The notes: generated by a model not told the origin, from the sequence alone. 64,000 bases of DNA from Janthinobacterium lividum (GCF_034424625.1 NZ_CP139977.1:248001-312000), one strand, 5' to 3'. Positions 46,219 through 57,311 are shown, counted from the first letter of the stretch. Program-made: numbers and translations.

Positions 46219-47904
46219 TTAATAGGTTGGGTCAACCGGTTTTCCGGCAATATAACCATTCAATTTTGCCCATCGATAGATAGCGATGCGGATACGTGGA
46301 ACGATTTCTCCTTGTGCTGCATATTCCCTGCGCATTTCGCTCGGCACCATGTGCAAGGGAAGGTCCTGTTTGGTATTGGCCCAGTGTATCCAGAGCAAGA
46401 GCAGGCGCGTATAGGAAAAGCGTGAGATCAAGGCTTTGGTAATCGCTGGCCGCTCGCCGCGCTTCGATGGGCGCCCTTTTGTAGTGCCAGTGATGTGATG
46501 GTCGAAATTGCTGTGTTGCGAATGGTGTCCCGACTCCGATGGACTGTTGCGGTCCGCTCTGCCCCTGGCAATAAATTCGATGCGCGATGCCAGGTCGTCT
46601 ACCATGGTCGTGATGCCGCCCTTGCTGCGCAATTCCCCGTTATCGCTGAGGTATTTGGTGAAAAACAGCGCGGGAAAATCTTCAGGCGGCAGATCGAGGT
46701 CGTAGCGTTCAAGCATGGAAGTTTTGTCGGTCGCGGCCCTCAAAATCGCCATCTTGGCGTCGTCCGTGCCCAATCCTCCCATGCCGATATGCCAGCCAAG
46801 ATACAGTCCGAGCCACGCATCGCGCACGAACAGGCCCCGGCCTACGCCGATCGGTTGTCGCGGGTCACCACATGCGACGACATTGACGTCGACCGGGGAC
46901 GCATCAAGCGATCCGACCTGCCCGATCGAGACGATGCCGTCGCGCACCGTTCCGGCCAAGTGACGATAATCACGGGCCCATTTCCTCTCACCCATTAACC
47001 TGCGCGCGGCGCCGGTGGCGTCCGGCGCTTTAGGTCCGTGATAGCGAAAATTGTCTTCAGTCGGTCGTAAGTGGGCATCCAACAGTACTGGTGTCAGCAG
47101 GCCTTGTTGAAGAACATGGCCGGTGCTGTAATACGTCCCGGTCATGGACAGGAAGGCTTGCCTCACGGTTGTGCCGGGAAGGACGAACGAAATATAGCCA
47201 TCCTGAATGTTCAGCACGTCCTGATCGGTCAGGATGAGTCCAGCTTTCTCCGTGTCGCCGGCTTTGACGGCCGTGTTTTTGCGACCCAACTTGACCTGAT
47301 TTTTTCCCCGACGCGGAACCGCAGGTGCGCCGGATCGACCAACATTATTGGGTATCAAGGCATTTTTGATGCATCCAAAAGCATAATAACGATGCAATGC
47401 AACAAATACCTGTCCCGCACTGACGCCAGCCTCCCTTGCCCGCGCGCGCACCAGATAATCGAGGCAGGCCAGGTTCGGTGGCCGTATGCCGGCGCCGGTG
47501 GGAATGAGTGGTGCGATCAAAGTCCATTTGCGGTCCCGCCGAAGTTCGAGCGTTGATCGGTGTCGGTCTTTCGGCGCGACAGCCGGGTCGTCGCAAGGTG
47601 GCCACAGGCGGCGAAAATCTTCATCGCCAAGGTGCCAGTGGTTCGGCAAGGCCAACGTCGTCGGTTTGATGGCATCCGTTTCAAGCCAGAATTTCAACTG
47701 GGATAGCTTTCTTAAAAAAAATCCCTTGGCGTAATAGCTTTTTTGCTTCTTGCCCGGCATGTCCCGGCCGATACTCGGAATCGGGATGAGTGTGACTTGA
47801 TCCAGGTACGAAGCCACTTCCAGCACACGATACAGACCAGGAAGAGGCGAATTGTCCGAAGTCCCGGCAAGCACCAGTCCCGGCTCGATGGTCGTTTCCG
47901 TCAT
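46219..47904 (-). CDS. tnsB: Tn7-like transposase TnsB (C terminus truncated)
   Basis: This is a 561-residue TnsB/TniA-type DDE transposase. The start ATG at 47904 overlaps the tnsA stop as ATGA. The first Asp lies in GSLDASPVDVNVV, the second in KYLSDNGELRS, and the Glu in the segment RNSPSESGHH. Full TnsB proteins run to about 700 residues and end in a TnsC-contacting tail. Here the frame ends at GKPVDPTY, where IS481 sequence begins, so the tail is lost. No tnsC, tniQ/tnsD or cas genes follow, so the element cannot transpose by itself. Confidence 0.85.
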   Translation of the reverse strand: MTETTIEPGLVLAGTSDNSPLPGLYRVLEVASYLDQVTLIPIPSIGRDMPGKKQKSYYAKGFFLRKLSQLKFWLETDAIKPTTLALPNHWHLGDEDFRRLWPPCDDPAVAPKDRHRSTLELRRDRKWTLIAPLIPTGAGIRPPNLACLDYLVRARAREAGVSAGQVFVALHRYYAFGCIKNALIPNNVGRSGAPAVPRRGKNQVKLGRKNTAVKAGDTEKAGLILTDQDVLNIQDGYISFVLPGTTVRQAFLSMTGTYYSTGHVLQQGLLTPVLLDAHLRPTEDNFRYHGPKAPDATGAARRLMGERKWARDYRHLAGTVRDGIVSIGQVGSLDASPVDVNVVACGDPRQPIGVGRGLFVRDAWLGLYLGWHIGMGGLGTDDAKMAILRAATDKTSMLERYDLDLPPEDFPALFFTKYLSDNGELRSKGGITTMVDDLASRIEFIARGRADRNSPSESGHHSQHSNFDHHITGTTKGRPSKRGERPAITKALISRFSYTRLLLLWIHWANTKQDLPLHMVPSEMRREYAAQGEIVPRIRIAIYRWAKLNGYIAGKPVDPTY

Positions 47905-48929
47905 GGCCATGTATCTCCGAAAAAGCGCCGGCGCAAGTCGTCTCGCATGGCCGCCCACCTGGCCGGACTGGGTAGGAGGTCAGAATACGTCGCGATGGGT
48001 CGATGTCGATGCTCTGTGTCCATGCGCAGTGCTGGAATAATAGCCAGGCCTCGGCGGTCGTGAGGCGTAGCGTACGGGCCGCATGGAGCACTGCTTCGTT
48101 GATTGGCAGATCAAGGCTGGCGTTGAGGTAGTGCGCGAACTTGCCGGCCCAGGTAATGAGATGTGGTGCGCAATACAATGTCGACGCGTCCAACCAGACT
48201 TCAAGCTGTCCGGCCATGAGTTTCGGTATCAGGGCGGAACTGGAAACGAAATAGGGACAATCGATAGCGGCGGTATAGCGCCTTTCCAACTCCAGCCGTT
48301 CAAGCGTGCGCCAGTCGACCTCCTTAGTGGGGTCAACGATCGGTTTCGACGAGAAACCTGCCAGCCTATCTCCCCCTGGCAGCGGTGCTGTGGCCAGCAG
48401 GTCAAGGCTCGCGACATAGGGAACGCCGGTACCGATTTCGTAGCCATGATCGATACCGGCTTCACGGGCGATATCGAGCAAGCCCCGAGACCACGGTCTT
48501 TGGATGGGAGCCGTGTCCGGCGTTCCATCTAGCGGATGGGGGCCATAGCGGAAATTGTTCGCGCAGATCCCGCACACCCAGCCATAACAGCAGCAATGCG
48601 GTGTGGTATTCGCCACGTGAGTAATAATAGGCGCCACGGCGCAAAGGCGGCATGGAGGTGGCCACCTGATTCGAATAGGGCGAAGGGTTGTTGCGCCGCA
48701 GGATCAACCAAGGCAAATAGCCGCTGCCGTGCCCCATGCCATGGCCCAACCTGATGCGCTGGCACAACTTCTTGTGCGTCATGCCTTTTTGTAGTCGAGG
48801 CTTGGGTGTCGGCTCGGCCGGCACGGCAATCAAGTCTGATGGGGCATCGAAACGCCCCGAACTGGTCAATTGTTGCGTAGTTCCCGACATGGACCGCTCC
48901 ATCTCCAGAATATGTTTTTCCGCACGCAA
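47901..48929 (-). pseudogene. tnsA: Tn7-like tnsA endonuclease, frameshifted
   Basis: The protein is split over frames. The N-terminal piece (about 48929-48530) has the basic KLCQRIRLGHGMGHGSGYLP and GEYHTALLLLWLGVRDLREQ. The second frame (about 48530-47990) has the nuclease core: Glu in IDHGYEIGTG, Asp in VASLDLLATAP, Lys in FSSKP, followed by the TnsA C-terminal motif TLERLELERRY. The frame change lies at a run of five C near 48536. The expected end WAAMRDDLRRRFFGDTWP is in a third frame and overlaps the tnsB start, so a second shift near 48000 is likely. Inactive as it stands, unless the shifts are sequencing errors. Confidence 0.8.
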
Positions 48930-49131
48930 TGACGCACTGAAGCATTCATGTCGTCTTGCAAACGGAAAAGCTCAAATTTTGGAGGTAAATAGCTCACATT
49001 ATGGACGTCGATCAATGCACGACTATCGAGTGCGACTATTTACGTGATGCTTTGGCAGAGCAGGATTAATAGCGCGCGGCACAGTGGCCAACCGTCTCGT
49101 CCTGATCTGATGCCAAGCTGCCAGCTTAGCA

Positions 49132-49572
49132 TTACAGTATTATTTCGACCACATCGGTTCTGTCTGGCTCTCCTTTGCGCTTGAGGGGGCGCAAAGGTTT
49201 GAAAGGTGGGTGCGACAACATGACAGGCATGCGCAATGCCATTCGTATCAGTTCCACTTGTGCCGGGTGCAATGCACCGATCTGGCGCCGAAGTTCATTG
49301 AACATCCTGTACAGCTCATCGGGCGCCTCATTGGGCAACATAATTTTTCGCTGAGACTCTTCCAGCGCTTCAAGCAAGCGCTTCTTCCAATGCTCCTCAA
49401 GCTGCAAACGCTGCACCAGGCGCTCGATGAAATCGATGGATGGCGGCCCCTTGGTGCCCAGCTCAATAGCTGAGATATAGCTTTGCTCGTAGCCTAGCTG
49501 GGAGGCGAATTCAGTCTGCCGTAGCTCGCAAAATATGCGCAATTCCCGAAATACTGTTGAGAATGGGCTCAT
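49132..49572 (-). CDS. XRE-family helix-turn-helix regulator
   Basis: This 146-residue protein has an N-terminal HTH_XRE domain (about 5-62: FRELRIFCELRQTEFASQLG, YEQSYISAIELGTKGPPS). A helical C-terminal part follows (LQLEEHWKKRLLEALEESQR; MFNELRRQIGALHPAQVELI). It probably represses its own or neighbouring mobile-element promoters. It lies upstream of the tnsA relic on the same strand, so it may have belonged to that Tn7-like element. Confidence 0.8.
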   Translation of the reverse strand: MSPFSTVFRELRIFCELRQTEFASQLGYEQSYISAIELGTKGPPSIDFIERLVQRLQLEEHWKKRLLEALEESQRKIMLPNEAPDELYRMFNELRRQIGALHPAQVELIRMALRMPVMLSHPPFKPLRPLKRKGEPDRTDVVEIIL

Positions 49573-49659
49573 ATACCAATTTTAGAATTAAATATAACTG
49601 TTAATAGGAGTATTATGAACACGTTTTTTCCTTTGTCACTAAAAATATGATCCTGCCCA

Positions 49660-50076
49660 GAAGTCACGGTACGTGGCACAGCGGGCAATGTGTCGGATGT
49701 GACTCAGGCGCATGCGCTGTTGCACGGCGACGAAACCGCAGCGCTCGGCGACGCCGGCTACCAAGGCGTCGAGAAACGGCCGGAAAATGTCGGTAAAGCC
49801 GTCACTTGGCACGTGGCCATGAAACGCTCCAAACGCAAGGCGCTGCCCAACAACAAATTGGGGCGCCTGACAGAAAAGCTGGAGCATCTGAAGGCCAGTG
49901 TTCGGGCGAAAGTCGAGCACCCGTTCCATATCATCAAAAACCTGTTCCGTCATAAAAAAACACGCTACCGTGGATTGGCAAAGAACACCGCGCAACTGTT
50001 CACGCTGTTCGCGTTCGCCAATCTGGTGCTGGTCGGCAGGCGTTTTACCGTCACCGAAACCCGAAAACCGTCCTGA
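49660..50076 (+). mobile_element. IS5-family transposase, C-terminal fragment
   Basis: The frame encodes the end of an IS5 DDE transposase: GDAGYQGVEKRPE (second Asp region), VRAKVEHPFHIIKNLFRHKK (final Glu), TRYRGLAKNTAQLF and FANLVLVGRR. The N-terminal two thirds are missing; the match starts at TGTAGNVSDVTQAH near 49676. Confidence 0.85.
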
Positions 50077-50628
50077 TCGCCGAAAGGCGAGGAACACAGC
50101 ACCAATTCCTCCAAAAAGAGCGTGTATCGGCTCTCAAAAATGCAGCTATTTGCTGATGATCTTGCTCGTCCGAGAATTCACGCGGCGCGCCAGCGAAAAA
50201 GTGGATTGATCAGCGCTTCCTTAGAACTTGTCCACGGGTTGCACTGGCTACACCACCACTTACCTCATCAATTTCATCCAGAGTTATTTCTTGAATGGCT
50301 ATAGTACATTCTTATAGAAAGCTAATTAATTTTTTCTGCATTTACCATTAACTAAATTCAGCTAAAAAAATTTTAGCCGAAAGCCACAATTTTCCACTAA
50401 GAAACGGCATTGCAAATGACACCTGCCCGCAGTTTTATCTTTGCCTATATTTCTCATCCTGCAAATAGGACTAGTCCTAAATTTATCCAAAAATGCTTTA
50501 TTTCATGAAATATGGATCCCGACCAAGTAACGGACTGTATATAGAATCCATCGAACTTAGCGACGGTTTAAACTTCATGGCAACTTTCAGGTCAAAGCAT
50601 CTTTGATGTTTTTTTGGGGGGATTCACG
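50077..50628. other. Gene-free region between IS remnants
   Basis: About 550 bp, AT-rich from 50300 to 50600. I see no gene, repeat or recognised signal. Confidence 0.4.
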
Positions 50629-50814
50629 ATGTGGACTCAAGAGAATCGAAGCCGGCATCAGCAGGTGAGGACGGCACTCAAACTTGGCTATCCCACAGAT
50701 GTGAAAGATGAATAGTGATGTCTGATCGCGCCGCTACTGCCAAGTACCTCGTAAGACGGATTTGCGCACGGTGATCAATGCGCTACGTTAGGTCCGGATG
50801 CGAGTGGCGCAGGT
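50629..50814 (+). mobile_element. IS5-family transposase, N-terminal fragment with stop codons
   Basis: The translation MWTQENRSRHQQV, LGYPTDVKDE, two stop codons, CLIAPLLPS, and (next frame) NALRYVRSGCEWRRF matches the start of an IS5-type transposase (WT.ENR...YPSDLTDEEW.LIAPL). It ends abruptly at GGTTCTGTCGCC, where the next IS6 remnant begins, so IS6 appears to have inserted into it. Confidence 0.75.
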
Positions 50815-51330
50815 TCTGTCGCCTTGTTGATCAGAGGGCGAAGTTATCCCGGAATGGTACTTCTGTCCTCAAATTGGACGGACCTGTGCTGCCAGCACTT
50901 AGAATTGATCGGCGAACGGCATCATCACTGTGTGATCCATTGCGAACTGGCCCTTGCGGATCATGTGCATGAGCTCGATGCCGGCAATCACGGAGCCGGC
51001 GGAGCGGAATGATTTGAAGTTGATCATCGTCTTGGTCACTCTGTTGATAGCGCGGTGGTCGCGCTCCACGATATTGTTGAGATATTTGACTTGGCGCACG
51101 AGGATTGGCACGTTCCGGCCGGCATTGACCGCGTCAATGGTGGCCTTGTTGTCTCCGGTCTTGTCCATTCCAACCTTTTCTGGATAGCCATTCGCACCTA
51201 GGGCCTTGGTAGGAAAGCGCTTTACAGCAGCCAGATCGCGTTTTGTCGTAGAAAGCCGACAGTCTTTCCCAGTTTGTCGACAGCGCAATATAGATATGTC
51301 CAGACATGGAAGAAGTGGACCCGCTACTAT
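50814..51330 (-). mobile_element. IS6-family element remnant with frameshifted transposase
   Basis: The terminus GGTTCTGTCGCCTTGTTGAT lies near 50814. The minus-strand frame 51288-50899 holds the C-terminal half of an IS6 DDE transposase: RQVKYLNNIVERDHRAI with the catalytic Glu, FKSFRSAGSVIAGIELMHMI and RKGQF. Upstream, TWTYLYCAVDKLGKTVGFL is in another frame, and the N-terminal part before it is lost. It is the best preserved of three IS6 relics here. Confidence 0.85.
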
Positions 51331-51509
51331 CGGCGCAGCCTGGTCGAAACCAGAATGCCCTGCTTCGAGCTGCTAGACGAACGGTGGGGATGGCGTGCGA
51401 GTTCGACCGCGAGGTCGCCGAGTTACAAGTGGGCGCAACGATCCTCAATCATTTCACTGCACTGGGCACCCCGACGACGGTTGTCATGCCTTAAATCCGC
51501 TCGGGGCGA

Positions 51510-51550
51510 GGGGGGGGGGGGCTCTGTTTACTTGTGCAACAAAGCCTTAC
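51510..51550. repeat. Poly-G tract beside an IS-like inverted end
   Basis: A run of 12 G (51510-51521) is followed by GCTCTGTTTACTTGTGCAAC and AAAGCC, whose outer parts (GGCTCTGTT and AACAAAGCC) are near-complementary. This resembles the joined tips of IS elements. Such a G run is also a common place for sequencing error. Confidence 0.4.
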
Positions 51551-51568
51551 TACACCCACAGCTCGATT

Positions 51569-52585
51569 TTAACCGCCCTTTAGCAAAGCGTCAGGGATTT
51601 CGAAAATCTCGTCTTTACCGATAGTTACTATGCTAATCCCTTTCTTCCTTGAGCTTGTCATTGGGTATGCAGTGTCTGATGCACGAGCTTTCCCGCCGAT
51701 GAAGAGGATATGCCGCTTGCCCTGAGGCCAACGAATCTGCACAGTGCCAGTGCCATCCAAGCCGCGCCGGATTACTCCTGCATCACAGATGAAGCCGGTA
51801 TGGAAGAGCGGCGGGCATTTAATGACTGCTGTTGCATGGAACGGTGTGTCCTGCACAAGCGCGTCCTTGTTGCCCGAAATGGCAAGCAACGACTGTCCGT
51901 GAAGCCGTGCTGAAATTGTGAAGTTGCTGGAACTGCCACCTCGTGCGGCCGTGCGCATCGAATAGACTTGTAGGGTGTAGTCCCCATCCGTTGGAATGAT
52001 CACCTCGGCCTTGTTGCCGGCGATGCTGCCGATGAACATGGCTTCCTGACCGCCAGACTGAATCAGATTGAAGTAAGTCTGTGGGTGTCTTGCCTTCAGC
52101 AATACCGTCAAAGTCTGACCGGCCAACGCCTTGATTCGATAGTCCGTGCTCTCGGTGCCATTGATCGTTCCTCTGACCGTCACAGGTTTGGAGCCTGGCG
52201 CTAGGTCTCTGGTGGAACTGCTGACACAGGACCCCTCGGCCAGCAGCTTACCTTCGACCCAACCCTTGAGCCCCCGATACTCTACCTTGCACCACCGCGG
52301 ATTCGCGACGAGCTGCTTGGCCTGTTCACTCTCAGAGAGCGACATGCCCTCCATCAAACCACCTTGGCAACCCTCATTGCGAATGCAGGTGGCGTCAGCC
52401 GGTATGGTTGCAATAATCGTCGATGCGACTGGCCTGTCCCGCAACGGCACCGTTGCGCCATACGGCACACTCCGAACCTTAAAGAAATCTGGTCCAGAGG
52501 CATCGGCATGGGCGATGTTGAAACTCGTTGCACACTGCGCAAAGACAACCACACGGAAGATTGTGGTGAAACGAAAAACTGTCAT
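51569..52585 (-). CDS. Exported SH3-domain protein
   Basis: This 338-residue protein begins with a hydrophobic signal-like segment (TTIFRVVVFAQCATSFNIAHA, split at AHA). A bacterial SH3-type domain follows (about 35-120: VRSVPYGATVPLRDRPVAST, then WCKVEYRGLKGWVEGKLLAE). A beta-rich region (about 135-230: YRIKALAGQTLTVLLKARH; GDYTLQVYSMRTAARGGSSS) resembles pre-peptidase or lysozyme-inhibitor-like domains. The C-terminal region holds paired Cys (CPPLFHTGFICDAG), so a disulfide in the periplasm is likely. Substrate or partner is unknown; cell-wall binding is a common role for such SH3 domains. It stands alone between IS remnants. Confidence 0.82.
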   Translation of the reverse strand: MTVFRFTTIFRVVVFAQCATSFNIAHADASGPDFFKVRSVPYGATVPLRDRPVASTIIATIPADATCIRNEGCQGGLMEGMSLSESEQAKQLVANPRWCKVEYRGLKGWVEGKLLAEGSCVSSSTRDLAPGSKPVTVRGTINGTESTDYRIKALAGQTLTVLLKARHPQTYFNLIQSGGQEAMFIGSIAGNKAEVIIPTDGDYTLQVYSMRTAARGGSSSNFTISARLHGQSLLAISGNKDALVQDTPFHATAVIKCPPLFHTGFICDAGVIRRGLDGTGTVQIRWPQGKRHILFIGGKARASDTAYPMTSSRKKGISIVTIGKDEIFEIPDALLKGG

Positions 52586-53083
52586 AGCTAAATCTCGTAT
52601 TTATATTGTGTTTATGGTAATTCATATGATTGCCAGATCGTTGGGCAACCGCGTGGAATACACAACCTTGAGCTAAACTCATGCCGTCATCAATGAAGTT
52701 GGTCACGTCCGCACGCAAATGTAACTGTCACGGAAGCTGCGCCGGACATTTCTCCTCCCCTAGTAAGTCATATGATCGTGACACGTCACTTAACCTTTAC
52801 ATGAACCTAGCTGTCATTTTCTGATTCATCTTGTTTTGGAATTTACACATGGCTGCCTGCATGGTTCAAAGTAGACCCAACCTTCAAGATAATTCTTGCC
52901 TGAGTTTAAGCTATGACCATGCCTCTTACTTGAAACGGTGCAGTCTTGCTTATTCTCGACCAATTTCTGATTTTTACGGCTGCAGCAGTCATTGCAGTAC
53001 TCCTTTTTTAATATAGCAAGGATGTATTGGTAAAAAATAGGATTGATCTTAAAAGACGTCCTCAAATATGTAAAACAACAACG
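52586..53083. other. Intergenic region upstream of the SH3-domain gene
   Basis: About 500 bp, AT-rich, which should include the promoter of the leftward SH3-domain gene. Short frames on both strands lack recognisable features. The region ends at the left terminus of the IS3 element. Confidence 0.45.
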
Positions 53084-53147
53084 TGTAGTGGTTTAATGTA
53101 CCCGGACACTGATTTAGGCGAGAATGCTCGCCATGGAGAGGTGTTTG

Positions 53148-54310
<1,163 letters not shown>

Positions 54311-54319
54311 CCACTACAG

Positions 54320-54880
54320 ACTGCGAGGCTCCTGGCGCGCGATCTCGTATCTGGCTGATCCAACGAAGAGGACGAGTCTGACCTGGATTCCCCCCCCCCT
54401 ACCCTGCAGCGGCTGCTACAGCGCGCCGGTAAAAGGTACTTTAGCTTCGGCAGATTCATGCGCCGGCTCTAGCTGGCCTCGCCGATCAAGATCATCAAAC
54501 TGCTGACCGACAACGGTCGCAATTCACCGACCGCTTCGCTACAACAGGCATGAAGCGCAGCGGCCAATACGCCTTCAGTCTGCGCCAGTATGGGCATCGA
54601 ACACCGCCTTGCACCGCCCCGGCATCCGCAAACGAATGACATGGTCGAACGACTCAACGGCCGTATCAGCGAGCTATTGCAGCAGACCCGATTCGACAGC
54701 CGGGCCGGTCTGGAGGCAACCTTGCTTACCTACTTAAAGCTTTACAACCACCACATTCCACAACGGGCTATCGGTGCAAGAACACCCATCCTGGCGCTCA
54801 AAGAATGGCAGCAAAAGAAGCCGGATCTATTCGTGAAGCGCGGTTATGATCAAACGGGACTGGACAATCAGACAGCATCT
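54320..54880 (+). pseudogene. IS481-family transposase pseudogene
   Basis: Pieces of the DDE domain occur in three frames. FGRFMRRL and ASPIKIIKLLTDNG hold one Asp. DRFATTGMKRSGQYAFSLRQ comes next. LRQYGIEHRLAPPRHPQTND, MVERLNGRISELLQQ and LYNHHIPQRAIGARTPILAL contain the final Glu and C terminus. Several frameshifts and missing upstream sequence make it inactive. A run of C near 54387 lies in its 5' part. The 5' part shares a sequence (TGATCCAACGA, ACCCTGCAG) with repeats at 58866 and 59612. Confidence 0.8.
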
Positions 54881-55058
54881 AAGAATTCTGAAAATTCGAT
54901 GTCAATAAAAGTGGGGACTACGATGTCATCAGCGAAAAGCAGTTGCTCTAAAAGCAGGATTTGCTGCTTTGTGGCAATATTACGGATTCATATTCACTCC
55001 AAGAGATATAGCTCTTGGTGCAGTTACCTCTTGTTTGAAAATTTTTAGGATAAATTGA

Positions 55059-56015
55059 ATGGTACAGGCTACTGCGTATTGCGAAGAGCACGACAAGAAT
55101 CTGACGTTGGAACAAGCGAGGGAGCTGTATTTTGCGCAGCCAGCGAAAGCGCGAAAGCGTTTTACATTCAAATGTGGTGATCCGAAGTGCCGGGCAATAC
55201 TGATGCCGTTGGTTTCAGCGGCACTTTACGATCGAGAGGATGCGCCCGGCGTGAAGAAACGGTCGCCGTATTTTAGGAGGATTTCGCAATATCCTCACAT
55301 CACAAATTGTACTTGGGCGCCTGAGGAGGCCAGTGCAACACGTGAGCAAACTGACGACCCCACGCCTGAAGAAGCTCACGCAAATGCCTCGCTCGGGCTG
55401 TTGTTCAAGCTAACTTCGCCCAGAGCTAGCGAGGGAGGGACTCGCGGATGTGGCCGCGCGGATGATGATGACGCAAATGATGGGGACAAAGAATCTCGAA
55501 AGAGAATGGATCGCCCCGAAACCAGTAAATTCATGGCGACGGTCGCCGGTCGCTACTTGTTGTACTCGGAAGAACGTCGTAAAAACACCCCGCTGTCAAT
55601 CGAAGGAAAGAATCCTGGCACGTTCTATAGCGTGTGCATGCCACTCAATGGCTTTCATCCACATTATCAGGCCGAGAGGATCTACTTCGGCCGAGTCAAC
55701 GTGACGGAGCTTACGAATGTTTTTCTTGTTCAATTCCGGAGCAGGCTTAGCCGTACTGGGGATAAAGGGCACAGGACCGACCACACAGAAATTAAATTTC
55801 TAAAGCGGTGGCTTGATGAAAATGATCGAGCGTTAGAGGAGCTCTTGCACGATCTGGCCACATCTAAGCGTATGGCCTGGTCTTTCTTCTACTCGGAACA
55901 GGCACCGGAAGAAGTCGGGCTCGACAAGGTTCGATTTGAGATCACCGAACCCGCATGGTTTGCTCTGATTCCAGAAAATGAGATTGACGCAAACGACGAA
56001 GCTATTCAAGACTGA
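55059..56015 (+). CDS. Hypothetical protein, 318 residues, with Cys/His pairs
   Basis: I do not recognise the family. The N-terminal region has Cys8, His11, Cys39 and Cys44 (FKCGDPKCRAI), then HITNCTW near 90, a pattern that could bind zinc. Residues about 110-150 form an acidic, low-complexity linker (GRADDDDANDGDKESRKRMD). The C-terminal half is mixed alpha/beta (FYSVCMPLNGFHPHYQAERI; TEIKFLKRWLDENDRALEEL). No signal peptide is seen. Coding character is good and the gene is intact among IS elements, so it is likely cargo of a mobile element, perhaps DNA- or RNA-related. Confidence 0.75.
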   Translation: MVQATAYCEEHDKNLTLEQARELYFAQPAKARKRFTFKCGDPKCRAILMPLVSAALYDREDAPGVKKRSPYFRRISQYPHITNCTWAPEEASATREQTDDPTPEEAHANASLGLLFKLTSPRASEGGTRGCGRADDDDANDGDKESRKRMDRPETSKFMATVAGRYLLYSEERRKNTPLSIEGKNPGTFYSVCMPLNGFHPHYQAERIYFGRVNVTELTNVFLVQFRSRLSRTGDKGHRTDHTEIKFLKRWLDENDRALEELLHDLATSKRMAWSFFYSEQAPEEVGLDKVRFEITEPAWFALIPENEIDANDEAIQD

Positions 56016-56110
56016 ATCAGGGGTGCATTTGTGTCCCCGGAATGAGATGCCGAAGCGGTGCATGTCGGCAGCATTCGACAAACTACTCCTTTACCTACAA
56101 TTGTGGCTTA

Positions 56111-57006
56111 GAACGCCTAACAAAACCGCTGAATGTATCTCCAGCAGATGAGTATGCAGGCAAGCGAGAGGAATGCCTGATGGATATCGGCACGGCGCTC
56201 GTGGCGGATGCGTAATCGGCGGAAGCGGTGCAGCCAACCCAGTGTGCGTTCGACCACCCAGCGCCATTTACCCAGGCGTTCGCGCGGCTCGATGCCATAG
56301 CGGGCTATGCGTGGAACGATGCCACGGCTGCGCAACCAGGCCCGATGGGCGCGCGAAGCATAGGCCTTGTCGGCATGCAGTTTGGCAGGACGTTTGCGTG
56401 GACGGCCAGTAAGACCTGCTACTGAAGGGACGGCTTCAAGCAAGGGAACCAGCATGCGGGAATCATGTACCTGAGCCCCTGATATGCTCGCCACCAGAGG
56501 CAGACCGCGTTGATCGACGAGCAGATGGTGCTTGCAACCGAGCTTGCCGCGGTCGGTGGGATTGGGGCCGGTATGCTGTCCGCCGAGGGGGGGATGGCAC
56601 GCTGGCCGAGTCGACACTGGCGCGTTCCCATTGAATCTGATCGTATTCCCGCAAGTGCTGCAGCATGGCGTCATGGATGCGTTGCCAGCTACCTGCCTGT
56701 TGCCATGCATGCAGGCGCCGCCAGCAACTCATGCCGCTGCCGCAGCCCAGTTCACGGGGCAGATATTCCCAAGGCAAGCCTGTCTTGAGGACGAACAGGA
56801 TGCCGGTCAAAGCGGCGCGGTCGTCAATGCGAGGGCGCCCACCTTTGGGGGAAGGACGATATGCTGGTAGCAATGGCTGAATCAGCGCCCACAGGTCGTC
56901 AGGAAGAAGGGCTTTAGCCATGGCGCGGCTCCCGAAAACAATGTCAGGTGGGTTTGAGCAGCTTCGGGACCGTTTGTTTCTCTGGACGACGTTTCGTTAG
57001 GCGCTC
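56111..57006 (-). mobile_element. IS5-family (IS427-like) insertion sequence, 896 bp, complete ends
   Basis: The left end GAACGCCTAACAAAACC and right end (reverse complement GAGCGCCTAACGAAACG) are matching inverted repeats. TA lies outside both ends, as expected for a TA target. End fragments of the same element occur at 36372-36458 and 39629-39702. Confidence 0.88.
56117..56921 (-). pseudogene. IS5 (IS427-like) transposase in two frames
   Basis: The first frame (56921-56600) has the N terminus MAKALLPDDLWALIQPLLPA, PSPKGGRPRIDDRAALTGIL and ASVDSASVPSP (first Asp). The second frame (from about 56600 down to 56117) continues GGQHTGPNPTDRGKLGCKHH, HADKAYASRAHRAWLRSRGI (second Asp) and RWVVERTLGWLHRFRRLRIR (Glu). 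The junction is a run of seven C (56587-56593 on the plus strand as G). One base fewer would restore a single frame. IS427-like elements can use programmed frameshifting, so this may be natural, a mutation, or a homopolymer sequencing error. Confidence 0.85.
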
Positions 57007-57180
57007 TAAAAATGGGGGATTGCCCGACACGAAGGCACTGACGCCAGCCGGTCTATTGAGCCTGCCCGCCACGTCAACTCGCCGTTTGGATGTCAGCTGA
57101 GGGTGATCTCCGTGACGATCAGAAAGGCCCCCCCCGGCGTGATGTGCTTCCTTGACTTACTACCAGCTACTTAGATCAAT

Positions 57181-57308
57181 AACTTGAAGTTAAATCCTCA
57201 AATAAGAGAATAACTTCACTTATATGAATTTAGTAGGATATGTACTTCGTTCTAAGTTCCTTAAATGCTAAAATAGTGAAATTACTTTCCATATAGCGCG
57301 CTAACTTC
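57181..57308 (+). promoter_or_regulatory. Candidate HipB operator region with repeated TAACTTC half-sites
   Basis: GAAGTTA occurs at 57186-57192 and its reverse complement TAACTTC at 57211-57217 and again at 57302-57308, four bases before the hipB ATG. AACTTGAAGTT at 57181-57191 is itself a palindrome. The AT-rich 130 bp around them should contain the hipBA promoter. HipB proteins usually bind such paired sites and repress their own operon; the assignment here is inference. Confidence 0.5.
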
Positions 57309-57311
57309 AAC

